Source of the DNA: Lachnospiraceae bacterium RM5
GTDB lineage: Bacteria > Bacillota > Clostridia > Lachnospirales > Lachnospiraceae
Assembly (NCBI GenBank): GCA_900110975.1
Contig: FOFK01000002.1
Coordinates: 280,503-344,502, forward strand
Reading direction: 5' to 3'
DNA length: 64,000 bases
Shown here: in pieces, positions 53,217 to 63,245 of the stretch
Numbering within the stretch: the first letter of the stretch is position 1
Layout: every line of letters starts with the position of its first letter
Notes under the pieces: model-generated
What the model was told of the DNA's origin: nothing
Databases searched by the model: none
What the model saw: the letters and a program-made list of their open reading frames with translations, nothing else
Translations under genes and position numbers: made by a program

Positions 53217-54663
53217 TTTCTAACTTTTCAATTCCCTTCTTAATTCTTTTAACAGACTCTTCTTTTCCAAGAATATCCATTATTTCAAATGCTCCACCCG
53301 GTGTCATCTGTTTACCTGATACAGCACATCTTACCGGCCATAATCCCTGGCCATTCTTTATACCCTTTTCCTTAATATAATCCAGTGTAATGTCATGAAG
53401 ATTATCAAGAGTAAAATCTTCTGTGTTTTCATATATTGGAAGTAATTCCTTTAAAATCTCAAGGGAGTTTTCTGAATTTGTTTTCATCTTTTTATGTGTA
53501 TACATAGCAATATCGTATTCAGGAAGCTCATTAAAGAAATCAACCATTTCCTCAATATCAGGAAGAACTTCTATTCTTGTCTTTACAAGGTCAAGAATCT
53601 TTTTCTTATCAAGATCTTTTGTAATATATTTATCTATATATTCTTTTGCAATCTCATAGAATTTCTCATCATCCATAGCCTTAATATATTCTGAGTTCAT
53701 CCATTTAAGCTTAACAATATCAAAAACTGCAGGCGATTTATTGATATGATGATAATCAAACTCTTTTATAAGCTGATCTAATGACTTAATTTCCTCATTA
53801 TCTTCAGGACTCCATCCAAGTAAAGCAATGTAATTTACAACAGCTTCAGGAATAAATCCCTGTTCAATTAAATCTTCAAAAGAAGAATGTCCGCTTCTCT
53901 TACTTAATTTCTTATGATTTTCATCTGTAATAAGTGGTAAATGAACATACTTTGGACTTTCCCATCCAAATGCATCATAAAGTCTCTGATACTTTGGAGA
54001 TGAAGAAATATATTCGTTTCCTCTTACAACATGAGTAATGTTCATAAGATGATCATCAATTACATTTGCAAAATTATATGTTGGATAACCATCTGATTTA
54101 ATAAGAATCATGTCATCAAGTTCTGAATTTTCTACTGTTACATCACCATAGATTTCATCTACAAATGTAGTTGTTCCTGTAGTAGGATTATTTTGTCTTA
54201 TAACATATGGCTTTCCTTCACTTAAGTTCTTTTCAACTTCTTCCTCTGATAAAGAAAGACAATGCTTATCATATACAACTATTTCTTTTCCTGAAATAAC
54301 CTGTTTTAAAGAATTAAGTCTGCATTCATCACAGAAACAATAATATGCTTCTTTCTTCTTTACAAGTTCCTTTGCATACTCTAAATATACACCGGATTTC
54401 ATTCTTTCACTCTGGACATATGGTCCAAAACCACCGTCTTTATCAGGACCTTCATCATATGTAAGACCTGTCTTTTCAAGTGTTCTATATATAATACCCT
54501 CAGCTTCTTCCACAAGTCTTTCCTGATCTGTATCTTCAATTCTAAGGATAAAATCCCCGCCTTCATGTTTAGCTATTAAAAATTCATATAATGCTGTTCT
54601 TAAATTACCTACATGCATACGTCCTGTTGGACTTGGTGCAAATCTTGTTCTAACTTTACTCAT
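53203..54663 (-). CDS. gltX: Glutamate-tRNA ligase
   Basis: A class I aminoacyl-tRNA synthetase. The 486 residues have the HIGH-type motif [20 protein letters not shown] (about 6-25), a zinc-type CFCDECRL region near 110, and the KMSKS-like motif [12 protein letters not shown] discriminating GluRS rather than a GluQRS or tRNA-Gln type is indicated by length and the anticodon-binding C-terminal half (about 330-480). AGAGAGG precedes the ATG. Confidence 0.95.
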   Translation of the reverse strand: MSKVRTRFAPSPTGRMHVGNLRTALYEFLIAKHEGGDFILRIEDTDQERLVEEAEGIIYRTLEKTGLTYDEGPDKDGGFGPYVQSERMKSGVYLEYAKELVKKKEAYYCFCDECRLNSLKQVISGKEIVVYDKHCLSLSEEEVEKNLSEGKPYVIRQNNPTTGTTTFVDEIYGDVTVENSELDDMILIKSDGYPTYNFANVIDDHLMNITHVVRGNEYISSSPKYQRLYDAFGWESPKYVHLPLITDENHKKLSKRSGHSSFEDLIEQGFIPEAVVNYIALLGWSPEDNEEIKSLDQLIKEFDYHHINKSPAVFDIVKLKWMNSEYIKAMDDEKFYEIAKEYIDKYITKDLDKKKILDLVKTRIEVLPDIEEMVDFFNELPEYDIAMYTHKKMKTNSENSLEILKELLPIYENTEDFTLDNLHDITLDYIKEKGIKNGQGLWPVRCAVSGKQMTPGGAFEIMDILGKEESVKRIKKGIEKLENEVN

Positions 54664-54740
54664 CTTAAACCTCTCTAATGTTTTTATCTTTTAACCAAAC
54701 TATTTTATTATATAACTAACCTGAAATAAAATCTAGAAAA

Positions 54741-57275
54741 TTATAACCATTTAAAATATTTAAAAATAAATCTTCTTCTTTTATTCAGATTCTTATATAA
54801 ATTTTTCCTGATATTATTAATCTCAGTTAAAACATATTCCTTTTCCTCATCAGAAATATTATTATTACTGTATCTGTTTTTCTCAACTATTCTGCAGATA
54901 TCATAAGATGATTTTTCATCCATAAGCCCTAAATTTACCATTCTGTCAGAAAAATCCCTTATTGCCTCTTCATCTTTTCTTTTTTCACCCATAAAAGACG
55001 ATAGTTTGCACAGATATTCATATTTCTTATCTATATCCTTTTCATTTTTTCTTTTAACCCTGAATATAAATCCTGTAACAAGATAAATAAATAAAAATAT
55101 AATTACAAATCTTATAATAACTATGGCAGTATTTTTCATTGTCTTTTTAATATTTTCATAATTAGCTGCTGTAAAAACATTATTATTAATAAAATCTGCC
55201 AGTAAACCATCATCTTCTATGTTTCTATCCTCATCATCAGTAGGAGGAGTTGTTTCAACACTTACCCATCCATATCCGTCAACATATTCTTCTACCCATG
55301 CATGGGCTGCTGCATCAGTAAGTTCAAAGGTCAATATTTTATCTTTATAACTAAAGTCTTCTATCATATCGTGTTCATCAAAAATATCCATACTTACGCT
55401 TTGACCTGATAATTTATCAGACTGCCACAAAACATATCCTGTTGTATATCTTGCAGGTATACCAAGATATCTAAGAATCATAGTTGTTGCACTTGCAAAA
55501 TAAACACAATATCCTTTCTTCTGCTTAGTTAAAAAGTAATTTATAAAATCTTCATTTGATGGTGTTCTGCCGGGTGCCAGGTTATATTCATAATCATTAT
55601 AAAAAATCTCAGCTATTCTTTTTTCTATGTCTTTCGTATCTTTTGTAAGATTATATTTTTCACAAAATTCTTTTATAACTTTTTCATTTTCTTTTGGAAC
55701 TTCCAAATACATATTATAAACATAATCTTTATAACTTTCTTCTTTTTCCTTTAATTCTTCAGGAAGTTTATCATGATTCTCATTTATAATTTTCTTAAAT
55801 TCAGATAAATCATCCTGATAAAAATTTGGCATTCCATAAGTTGATCTGGTTTGTAAAATAGAATATTTCCTTACATACTCATCATCATTTTTTATTAATT
55901 TCTTATAATCATCTATAGTATATTCATGATCTTCTGAAACACCAAGAGCATAATCATCAGGCATAACAAAACCATTTGGAGGCGTATACGTTGTATACAT
56001 TGAAGTTGCAACCTCATCTACTATATACTTTTTACTTCTTCCAAAAAGAGTGATATCACTTAGCACTTCATTATACGCACTTGCCATTTCATAATTAAGC
56101 AAAAATGCATCAGCCTTTGTTAACCCATAATCTTTTAATAACTTATTGCCATGGTTATATTCAGAAATTGTATACCAGTAATTATCATCATAAAAAGTCC
56201 CATTAAAATCCTTTAAATATGTGGCTTTTTCATTTTCTTCCAAAACCGTTGTAAGCTTTATATCAAGCTCATCATCCATAGTGGCATATTTAGAACTTCC
56301 AAGCTTATCTCTTCCTACACCGGCCGCAATACCACCTTCATTTTGAAACATTCCCCAGAAACCAACCATTACAAACTTTCTTACACTATCCCTTGTTAAT
56401 GTTTTAGCACTTTCAAATCTTCTGTCCAGACTAAATTTTCTATCAGGCATTACTGCCATAAGAAGAATTGTCATAACACAGACCAGAACAAAAAAATATG
56501 CTAAAAAGCTAAGATTATATTTACCATCACTTATATAATCATAGGTTACTTTATCTTCCTTCCATCTTTCCTCATAATCCTTATCTCTCTTGTAAATAAG
56601 CCTGCTATGCCCCGAACTTCGCATAAAAAACAAAAGTAATATAGTTATAATATATATTGAAAAATAAACCATATTTACTTTCTCATCGAAATATAAAGGC
56701 ATCTGCACAATAGGAAATGTAAAAATAAAAATCCATACAAAGCCCTTAGATTCAGAAATAATCATATTAAACATTAACATACATGAAAAAATAATGAATA
56801 TAAAACTGAATGTAATGGCATAATACTTTTCAAATCCATATGTATCATAGGTTCTTTCCAAAGGAATATTCAACTTACCTTCAAAATATTCCATCAGATC
56901 ATTGCATACAAAAGAAAAACCGCTTCGTACCAGAAAGCCGTAATTTATAATTCCATAAAAGAAAATAAAAAGCACTGCCAGGTATCCTAAAATCTTTGTC
57001 AGTCTGTTGTAATATATAAAAGACATAAATACAGCTATTAAAAACGTAGCTGCAATAACAAGTGGAAAATTAAATTTCACATCAAAACCGGAAACATAAG
57101 TTCCAAGCGTTCCAATTACCAGAAAGAAATTTAAAAATACATTACATATAATATCAAAAAGCCTTGTATTATCACTTTTTTTAGGGAGATTAAGAACTTC
57201 TATTCCTGTTTTTTCAGTAACAGCGTCTTTCTTTATCTTAAGTTTTCTTTCTCTTCTTTTCTTTAATATAGACAT
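54741..57275 (-). CDS. Membrane protein with extracellular transglutaminase-type domain
   Basis: An 844-residue protein that forms, with DUF58 and MoxR, a widespread membrane-associated trio. About six N-terminal transmembrane segments (up to about 270), then a long exterior part with a transglutaminase-core: GYCVYFASATTMILRYLGIP (catalytic Cys, about 600), AAAHAWVEEYVDGYGW (His) and VETTPP (acidic position replaced by Glu). One more transmembrane segment near 745 precedes a cytoplasmic tail. The Cys/His pair is conserved, so protease- or crosslinking-like activity is possible. The gene starts 13 bases inside the DUF58 gene. Confidence 0.85.
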   Translation of the reverse strand: MSILKKRRERKLKIKKDAVTEKTGIEVLNLPKKSDNTRLFDIICNVFLNFFLVIGTLGTYVSGFDVKFNFPLVIAATFLIAVFMSFIYYNRLTKILGYLAVLFIFFYGIINYGFLVRSGFSFVCNDLMEYFEGKLNIPLERTYDTYGFEKYYAITFSFIFIIFSCMLMFNMIISESKGFVWIFIFTFPIVQMPLYFDEKVNMVYFSIYIITILLLFFMRSSGHSRLIYKRDKDYEERWKEDKVTYDYISDGKYNLSFLAYFFVLVCVMTILLMAVMPDRKFSLDRRFESAKTLTRDSVRKFVMVGFWGMFQNEGGIAAGVGRDKLGSSKYATMDDELDIKLTTVLEENEKATYLKDFNGTFYDDNYWYTISEYNHGNKLLKDYGLTKADAFLLNYEMASAYNEVLSDITLFGRSKKYIVDEVATSMYTTYTPPNGFVMPDDYALGVSEDHEYTIDDYKKLIKNDDEYVRKYSILQTRSTYGMPNFYQDDLSEFKKIINENHDKLPEELKEKEESYKDYVYNMYLEVPKENEKVIKEFCEKYNLTKDTKDIEKRIAEIFYNDYEYNLAPGRTPSNEDFINYFLTKQKKGYCVYFASATTMILRYLGIPARYTTGYVLWQSDKLSGQSVSMDIFDEHDMIEDFSYKDKILTFELTDAAAHAWVEEYVDGYGWVSVETTPPTDDEDRNIEDDGLLADFINNNVFTAANYENIKKTMKNTAIVIIRFVIIFLFIYLVTGFIFRVKRKNEKDIDKKYEYLCKLSSFMGEKRKDEEAIRDFSDRMVNLGLMDEKSSYDICRIVEKNRYSNNNISDEEKEYVLTEINNIRKNLYKNLNKRRRFIFKYFKWL

Positions 57276-58333
57276 TTAAGCACCACCCTTTCGCTTCCAA
57301 TATCTATAGTTTCCCCTTCATCATTTTTCACTTTATCATCGCTTACAAAAAGCACAATTTCCCCTTTACCATCCATTTCTTTTGAATATATTTCATAATC
57401 GTTTTTAAGAACTTCAGAAGTATTAACATAAAAGAAATCAAGAATTGCTTCCATAAGCTCATCTCTGTTATTTACCTCTTTTTTCTTAAAAACCATTTCC
57501 TTATTGTCAAACCATGTAAAATAAAATCTTCTTCCCTGGTCAATCAAATCCAAAGCTATCCCATAAGTCTTTTCTATAACCTCATCAAACACCTTTGGTT
57601 CATCTTTATTAACATAAGAATTTATAAGTAAAACTACATCATCAGAATAAGGCATACTATATTCTTTTACCTGTATTTCCTCTTTTTTAGCACTAAGCTT
57701 CCAATGAATATTTTGCAATTTATCCCCGGGAATGTAATCTCTTATCTGAGAAATCTGCGAAACGTCATCACCCTTTATGGAACTTAACTCCTCCTCATCA
57801 CTTCTCCCTGAATCCGATAAAGGAATATTTTCTGTTTTTTTAATAACATACGGACAAACGGCAACATCCTTTATAAGATTAACATTTTTCTCAAATCCAA
57901 ATAATGAGAAGATATCATATACCATTACCTTTTTTACGCTTATCTCTACTCTTCCGCAATAAATGCTGTCAAAATTAAATTCTAATTTTTTCTTCTTAAA
58001 TGGTATTGCTATAAGATTTATCTCATACCCCTGCTTATTTCCATAAAAACAATTTTTTATTTCATAACTTACCCTTATATTTTCAACCGGTACAAAACTT
58101 TTATTTTCAACACAAAAAGTCACTTTAACCGGCGTATTTTTGCCTATATTCGACTTATCCAAATCAAGACTTATATTTAATTTATCTATACTTTTCTTAG
58201 TTAAAAAATATGATATTACAGGCATCAAAAGAAGAATGCCAAGTAATACATACAATGCATAATCATTATAAAAAATTATTCCGGCAATTACAAAAATTAT
58301 AAATGATAAATAATTTAGTCTGTAAAAAATCAT
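57263..58333 (-). CDS. DUF58 protein (von Willebrand A-like)
   Basis: A 356-residue protein with two N-terminal transmembrane segments (LSFIIFVIAGIIFYNDYALYV and LLGILLLMPVISYFLT, about 8-45), an Ig-like exterior part, and the family motif YIPGDKLQNIHWKLSAKKEEIQVKEY near residues 199-224. A C-terminal VWA-like fold follows (DVVLLINSY). DUF58 members are partners of MoxR ATPases. It starts three bases after the MoxR stop. Confidence 0.88.
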   Translation of the reverse strand: MIFYRLNYLSFIIFVIAGIIFYNDYALYVLLGILLLMPVISYFLTKKSIDKLNISLDLDKSNIGKNTPVKVTFCVENKSFVPVENIRVSYEIKNCFYGNKQGYEINLIAIPFKKKKLEFNFDSIYCGRVEISVKKVMVYDIFSLFGFEKNVNLIKDVAVCPYVIKKTENIPLSDSGRSDEEELSSIKGDDVSQISQIRDYIPGDKLQNIHWKLSAKKEEIQVKEYSMPYSDDVVLLINSYVNKDEPKVFDEVIEKTYGIALDLIDQGRRFYFTWFDNKEMVFKKKEVNNRDELMEAILDFFYVNTSEVLKNDYEIYSKEMDGKGEIVLFVSDDKVKNDEGETIDIGSERVVLKCLY

Positions 58334-58335
58334 AT

Positions 58336-59259
58336 TTATGGCACCTTAATAATGTTTTTTAATTCCTCAATAACCATATCACTTGTATATCCGTCAGCCT
58401 TAGCCTTGGTATTCATAACAAGTCTGTGATTTGCAACAACGTCCAGAGAATCCAAAATATCTTCAGGAACTACATATGTCCTGTCATGCATAAATGCAAG
58501 TGCTTTGGACATTTTAAGAAGGGCAATTCCTCCTCTTGGACTGATTCCAAGAGAAACATATTTATGTTCCCTTGATACTCTTACAATCTTAACAAGATAA
58601 TCTAAAACATTATCTTTAATCTCAATTTCTTCTACCTGTTTTCTGATTTTTAAAATATCATCTTTTTCAAGCACGGCTTCAACTTTATCCAAAGCTTCAT
58701 AGCTGTGTCCCTTATAAATATCTATCTCACTTAATTCATCCGGATAACCCATGGAAAGCTTTATCATAAATCTGTCCAGCTGTGACTCCGGAAGTTTCTG
58801 GGTACCTACATATCCTACAGGATTTTGTGTTGCTATAACAATAAAAGGATCAGGTAAGAAATGTGCTTCCCCGTCAACTGTTACTTTCTTTTCTTCCATT
58901 ACCTCTAAAAGAGCTGCCTGTGTCTTAGGAGATGTTCTATTTATCTCATCTGCCAGAAGAATATTACACATGCATGCTCCTTCTTTAAATTCAAACTCAT
59001 TTATTTTTTTATTAAACATTGAAAAACCAACTACATCCGATGGTAAAACATCAGGCGTAAACTGTATTCTTCTATAATCAAGATATAAAGCTTTTGAAAA
59101 TGCTACTGCAAGAGTTGTTTTACCAACACCTGGTATATCCTCTAAAAGTACATGTCCTCCTGCAAATATTGCAGCAAGTACCTTTTCAATAATATCATCC
59201 TTTCCAACAATAACTTTATTCATTTGTTCTTTTATCTGTTCAATCTTCTTATTTTCCAT
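58336..59259 (-). CDS. MoxR-family AAA ATPase
   Basis: A 307-residue AAA+ ATPase. The elements are Walker A EDIPGVGKTTLAVAFSKAL (about 38-56), Walker B LLADEINRTSPKTQAALLEVM, sensor 1 VIATQNPVGYVGT and the C-terminal VDFNHxR-like GISPRGGIALLKMSKALAFM. MoxR ATPases act with VWA proteins to insert cofactors or remodel complexes; here the partners are DUF58 and transglutaminase-like membrane protein, pointing to envelope protein maturation. It heads the trio; a GGGAG precedes its ATG. Confidence 0.92.
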   Translation of the reverse strand: MENKKIEQIKEQMNKVIVGKDDIIEKVLAAIFAGGHVLLEDIPGVGKTTLAVAFSKALYLDYRRIQFTPDVLPSDVVGFSMFNKKINEFEFKEGACMCNILLADEINRTSPKTQAALLEVMEEKKVTVDGEAHFLPDPFIVIATQNPVGYVGTQKLPESQLDRFMIKLSMGYPDELSEIDIYKGHSYEALDKVEAVLEKDDILKIRKQVEEIEIKDNVLDYLVKIVRVSREHKYVSLGISPRGGIALLKMSKALAFMHDRTYVVPEDILDSLDVVANHRLVMNTKAKADGYTSDMVIEELKNIIKVP

Positions 59260-59286
59260 AGAATCTCCCGGATATTTATTTTTTAA

Positions 59287-59319
59287 AAAACGAAGTGTAT
59301 ATATAATACACTTCGTTTT
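59287..59319. terminator. Rho-independent terminator after the kinase gene
   Basis: AAAACGAAGTGTAT and ATACACTTCGTTTT pair perfectly (14 bp) around ATATA. It lies just after the kinase stop and before the MoxR gene in the minus direction, with an A/T-rich run on each side, so it ends the kinase transcript. Confidence 0.9.
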
Positions 59320-59345
59320 ATATTTTTATTTTATTTTCTTTTTAA

Positions 59346-61214
59346 TTAAGAATCCACAACACAGTTAGGCATATTCTTCTTGAAATCTTCAATCTGACTT
59401 GCTCTGATATCTGTATTCTTTACACAAAGATATGTAAGATTTGAAAGTGAATAAATATCATGTAAATCTGTAATTCTTGTTCCCCATAAATCAAGGTATT
59501 TTAAGTTAGTACACTTTGCAAGTGGAGCAAGATCTGATACCAAAGTATTCTTAAGTGCAAGATATTCAAGTTTCTCACAATTAGATAATGGTGAAAGATC
59601 ATCTACCATGTTATTATTCAAAACTAATTTCTTAAGGTCATAACATCCACTTAATACTGAGATATTTCCAACATCCATATGCTCAACATTAAGATCTGTT
59701 ACGTTATCTTCAAATCTGACTTTACCAAGCTGTAATTTAACAAGCTTCTTAAATGTTGATTTAAAGAATCCGCCCTTCTTCTCTTTTGTCTGATGAGCTG
59801 GTGCAGGTTGAGAAGATGATGACTCAGACTTAGCACTTTCTGCTTCTTTTTCCTTAGCCTCAGCTTCAGCTTTTTCCTGAGCTTTCTGCTCATCTGTCTT
59901 GAATTCAAGAATATCTGTTCTTCTATTCTCTAACTTGATTTCAATATTCTTTTCAATTTCTGAAATCTCATCTACTTCTTTTGTTTCTTCAGCTTTTACT
60001 TCTGTAGCTTCCTCAACCACAGGTTTAATTGGAGAAGATGATTCTGTAGAACTTGCCTCTGTTGCAACATTTGCATCCGGTGTATCACCTATCTTGACAA
60101 CAATAGGAGATGCCTCAAATTCATCTGCTACAGGAGTTACAGGAGTAGGTGCTACACTTACATCCTGTGATTCAGAACCAGCATTATCTTTAGTAATAAC
60201 AAGATGTTTATTTCCATCTGCATCTGTTTCAATAACACTATAATAAATAGCATTTACTAAATCTTCAACAGTCTGGAATCTATCCTGTGCTCTTAAAGAT
60301 AAACCTTTCATGATGGCAAATTCTGTCTCTGGCCATACATTAGGATCATACTTAGAAATAGGTTCTACGTTATCCTCTATAATTCTTTCAAGTGCCTCCT
60401 GAGGAGTAACACCTGTAATCATTCTATACATTGTTGCACAAAGTGCATATACATCTGTCCAAGGACCCTGATTACCTTTAGCCCGATACTGCTCTTCCGG
60501 AGCATAACCTCTCTTTAATACAACAGTAATACTCTTGCTGTCTTCTGTATCAAAGACTCTTGCAGCACCGAAATCTGTAAGCTTAATCTGCTTATTCCTG
60601 GTAATCATAATGTTATCAGGACTGATATCTCTATGAATAATACCAACCTCATGAATCTTAACCATAGATTCAAGTACAGGTTTCATCATCTTAATAACTT
60701 CATTTTGTTTCATCCTACCGCCAACTTTAGTAAGATGCTGTTTTAATGTTATACCATTAATATATTCCATAATGATATAAGCTGTTTCATTTTCATAAAA
60801 GAAGTCCTTAACAGTAACAATACCTGGTAAGTCAGAAAACATAGAAAGATTTCTTGCTTCTCTTAAATACTTCTCAAGACCCTCTTTATAAAGACTCTGT
60901 GCTTCCCCCGAAAAAATAGTTACTGTATTTCCCTGAGTTGTATCTCTTGTTGCCAACTCTGATGGAAAATATTCCTTAATCGCTACCGGTAAATCTGTCT
61001 CCATGTTAAATCCGATATAAGTAATACCAAATCCACCTTCACCAATTACCTTTCCAACCAAGTACTTTCCGTTCAACTTTGTAAATGGTCTTAAACTTCT
61101 AGGAGATGGTGCATAAGTATTCTTATCAAAACCACACAGAGGGCATGGTAAATCTGGCTCATCCAAAACAGCCATGCAGCCCGGACACAAATAATCTGGA
61201 TTAATCTTGCTCAT
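59346..61214 (-). CDS. Zinc-ribbon Ser/Thr protein kinase with C-terminal leucine-rich repeats
   Basis: A soluble eukaryotic-like kinase. The 622 residues carry an N-terminal zinc ribbon (YLCPGCMAVLDEPDLPCPLCG), a kinase domain (about 45-320; glycine loop GEGGFGITYIGF, Lys in VAIKEYFP, catalytic HRDISPDNIMIT, DFGAARVF), an Ala/Glu-rich linker (about 370-480), and leucine-rich repeats at the end (LKKLVLNNNMVDDLSPLSNC; LEYLALKNTLVSDLAPLAKC; LKYLDLWGTRITDLHDIYSL). No PASTA domain and no transmembrane segment are seen, unlike PrkC. The repeats probably recruit substrates or partners. A PP2C gene lies just upstream. Confidence 0.9.
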   Translation of the reverse strand: MSKINPDYLCPGCMAVLDEPDLPCPLCGFDKNTYAPSPRSLRPFTKLNGKYLVGKVIGEGGFGITYIGFNMETDLPVAIKEYFPSELATRDTTQGNTVTIFSGEAQSLYKEGLEKYLREARNLSMFSDLPGIVTVKDFFYENETAYIIMEYINGITLKQHLTKVGGRMKQNEVIKMMKPVLESMVKIHEVGIIHRDISPDNIMITRNKQIKLTDFGAARVFDTEDSKSITVVLKRGYAPEEQYRAKGNQGPWTDVYALCATMYRMITGVTPQEALERIIEDNVEPISKYDPNVWPETEFAIMKGLSLRAQDRFQTVEDLVNAIYYSVIETDADGNKHLVITKDNAGSESQDVSVAPTPVTPVADEFEASPIVVKIGDTPDANVATEASSTESSSPIKPVVEEATEVKAEETKEVDEISEIEKNIEIKLENRRTDILEFKTDEQKAQEKAEAEAKEKEAESAKSESSSSQPAPAHQTKEKKGGFFKSTFKKLVKLQLGKVRFEDNVTDLNVEHMDVGNISVLSGCYDLKKLVLNNNMVDDLSPLSNCEKLEYLALKNTLVSDLAPLAKCTNLKYLDLWGTRITDLHDIYSLSNLTYLCVKNTDIRASQIEDFKKNMPNCVVDS

Positions 61215-61317
61215 TTTGCGCCTCCCAATTACGTTTTATTCAGTGTAAATCACCCTTTATTTAACCCTTAAATACAGGTAAATATAAAGGTTATCACGTT
61301 GATTTAATATATGAAGT

Positions 61318-61346
61318 ATTATAACATTCATTACCTATAATTACAA
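61318..61346 (-). promoter_or_regulatory. SigA-type promoter for the kinase gene
   Basis: On the minus strand, TTGTAA (61341-61346) is 17 bases from a perfect TATAAT (61318-61323). The kinase ATG is about 100 bases downstream. A 13-base word, AATATAAAGGTTA on the plus strand, is present at 61281-61293 and 61358-61370, one on each side of the core. They could serve as a paired operator. Confidence 0.7.
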
Positions 61347-61426
61347 TATTTTAAAACAATATAAAGGTTAAATCATAGCAACTTTAACATTTTGTTAACA
61401 AAATAAATCCGCAGCTTTATTTTTAC

Positions 61427-62158
61427 CTATTTCGTAATCCAGATACCAATAGCTGAGTAATTATCCATATTCTTTCCTTCACCGTTTGTAACCACGATTT
61501 TCTCCATATTCTGCATCCATTTATGGACATCATCAGCTTTCTTTAAACATTTCACCATATCTTCATCCGTAATAAGTTCCCAAAAGCCATCAGACGCCAT
61601 TAAAAAAGCCTGTCCCGGCTTAGGTTCAATAGGCTCTGCTATCTCATAACGCGGTCTTTGCCACTCAATACCCATAGCACTAAGCAAATGACTTCTGTCA
61701 GGATGATTTCTGATATCTTTATCTTCAATTTCACCAATATTAACAAGAACCTGTGGTACAGAATGATCTAAAGTATGTAAAACAATTTTTTTATTTTCAA
61801 AAAGGTATAATCTGGAATCCCCGATATGTCCCCAATTTATATTTTTTTCATTTATACATAATAATACAAGTGTCGTTTTAAAATCATCAGGCATCATATT
61901 TTTCTCCTGAAGTTCTAACAGTCTTTCCTGGGCAACTTCAAAAGAATCCCTCATAAGAAATTCATCAAACCCGGTTTTTTTAAACAACTCAACACAAGTG
62001 TCAACGGCAGTTTTTGATGCAACTTCCCCTTTTTCATGGCCTCCCAGACCATCAGCGAGAGCAAAGCAATATTCACCATCACGCTGATAACTAGCGACTC
62101 TGTCTTCATTATTTCTTCTATTTCCTTTATCCGATAACAAGTGATAAGTAAGCTGCAA
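61427..62158 (-). CDS. PP2C-family protein phosphatase
   Basis: A metal-dependent Ser/Thr phosphatase, most likely reversing the adjacent kinase. I start it at TTG (62158), because GGAGG ends seven bases before it; the upstream ATG frame would translate that site as Gly-Gly. The 243 residues show SDKGNRRNNEDR, ALADGLGGHEKGEVAS (metal-binding Asp), WGHIGDSRLYL and LMASDGFWELITDEDM. All the motifs for two metals are present. It lies just upstream of the kinase, whose own promoter separates the two. Confidence 0.9.
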   Translation of the reverse strand: MQLTYHLLSDKGNRRNNEDRVASYQRDGEYCFALADGLGGHEKGEVASKTAVDTCVELFKKTGFDEFLMRDSFEVAQERLLELQEKNMMPDDFKTTLVLLCINEKNINWGHIGDSRLYLFENKKIVLHTLDHSVPQVLVNIGEIEDKDIRNHPDRSHLLSAMGIEWQRPRYEIAEPIEPKPGQAFLMASDGFWELITDEDMVKCLKKADDVHKWMQNMEKIVVTNGEGKNMDNYSAIGIWITK

Positions 62159-62227
62159 AGTCCTGCCTCCAAAATTTAAACATATTATTGTTAAGTTTAC
62201 CATTTTTTTTGTAAAAATAAAAGATTA

Positions 62228-62256
62228 TTGACATTATTTTTTTATTGATTTAGTAT
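62228..62256 (+). promoter_or_regulatory. SigA-type promoter for aroE
   Basis: TTGACA (62228-62233), exactly 17 bases, then TAGTAT (62251-62256). It lies 35 bases before the aroE ATG. The consensus -35 box and spacing make it one of the clearest promoters here. Confidence 0.8.
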
Positions 62257-62290
62257 AAAACAAGATAATATTAAAATTACGAGGTGAATT

Positions 62291-63169
62291 ATGGACAAAT
62301 CAATGAGCAATATAATCACAGGAACAACTTCACTTACAGGCTTACTTGGATCTCCTGTTTCACACAGCATTTCACCACTTATGCATAACGAAAGTTTCAA
62401 TATACTAAACCTTGATTATGTATATCTTTGTTTTGATGTTGGATGTGATAAATTAGAAACAGCCATAAACGGTTTAAAAGCTATGAATGTTAAAGGTTTT
62501 AACCTTACAATGCCAAATAAAAATTTAATGTATGAACTTGCTGATGAATTAAGTCCTGCTGCTAAAATCATTGGCGCAGTAAATACAGTTCTTAATGATA
62601 ATGGTAAACTTATCGGTTACAATACTGACGGTATGGGATATATGCATGCTGTTAGAGAAGCAGGCTGTGATATCATTGGTAAAAATATGACTTTACTTGG
62701 TGCCGGCGGTGCTGCTACTGCAGTCTGTGCCCAGGCTGCACTTGATGGTGTTTCAAGCATCAATGTATTTAGTATAAAAGACCAGTTCTTTGACAGAGCA
62801 AGAAATCTTGTGGACAGAATAAATAAAGAAACTGACTGTAAAGCTTCTCTTTATGACCTTAATGATAAAAGTGAATTAAAGAAAAGTATTGCAAACAGCC
62901 ACATTTTAACAAACGCAACAAGCGTTGGAATGGCACCAAACACAGACAACTGCATAATCGAAGATTCTTCTTATTTCCATGAAGATTTAATTGTTTCTGA
63001 TGTTATATACAATCCAAGAGAAACAAAACTTCTTAAGATGGCAAAGAAGTCAGGATGCATAACATTCAACGGCTTATATATGCTTTTATTCCAGGGTGCA
63101 GAAGCGTTCAAGATATGGACAGGCAAAGAAATGCCTATCGATTTAATAAAGGAAAAATATTTTTCATAA
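62291..63169 (+). CDS. aroE: Shikimate dehydrogenase
   Basis: Reduces 3-dehydroshikimate to shikimate with NADPH, in the pathway that feeds PheA's substrate chorismate. The 292 residues include the substrate-binding LGSPVSHSISPLMHNESF (about 18-35), the catalytic Lys in FNLTMPNKNLM, YNTDGMGYMHAV and the NADP Rossmann motif LLGAGGAATAVCAQAAL. AGGTG lies four bases before the ATG. It is monocistronic on the plus strand, ending in a strong terminator. It is full length. Confidence 0.95.
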   Translation: MDKSMSNIITGTTSLTGLLGSPVSHSISPLMHNESFNILNLDYVYLCFDVGCDKLETAINGLKAMNVKGFNLTMPNKNLMYELADELSPAAKIIGAVNTVLNDNGKLIGYNTDGMGYMHAVREAGCDIIGKNMTLLGAGGAATAVCAQAALDGVSSINVFSIKDQFFDRARNLVDRINKETDCKASLYDLNDKSELKKSIANSHILTNATSVGMAPNTDNCIIEDSSYFHEDLIVSDVIYNPRETKLLKMAKKSGCITFNGLYMLLFQGAEAFKIWTGKEMPIDLIKEKYFS

Positions 63170-63210
63170 AATTGATTAATTCCACAAAAAACTTTACCAT
63201 AAATATACAA

Positions 63211-63234
63211 TGCACCACCTTTACAGGTGGTGCA
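63211..63234. terminator. Bidirectional rho-independent terminator
   Basis: TGCACCACCT and AGGTGGTGCA pair perfectly over ten bases with a TTAC loop; A-rich before and TTTATT after. It serves aroE on the plus strand and yqeG on the minus strand. Confidence 0.92.
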
Positions 63235-63245
63235 TTTATTATCTT

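Noticed and set aside
61391-61402. Rex operator (TTTGTTAACAAA)
   Set aside because: The palindrome lacks the AT spacer found in Rex sites and lies at the 3' end of the PP2C gene, not in a promoter region.
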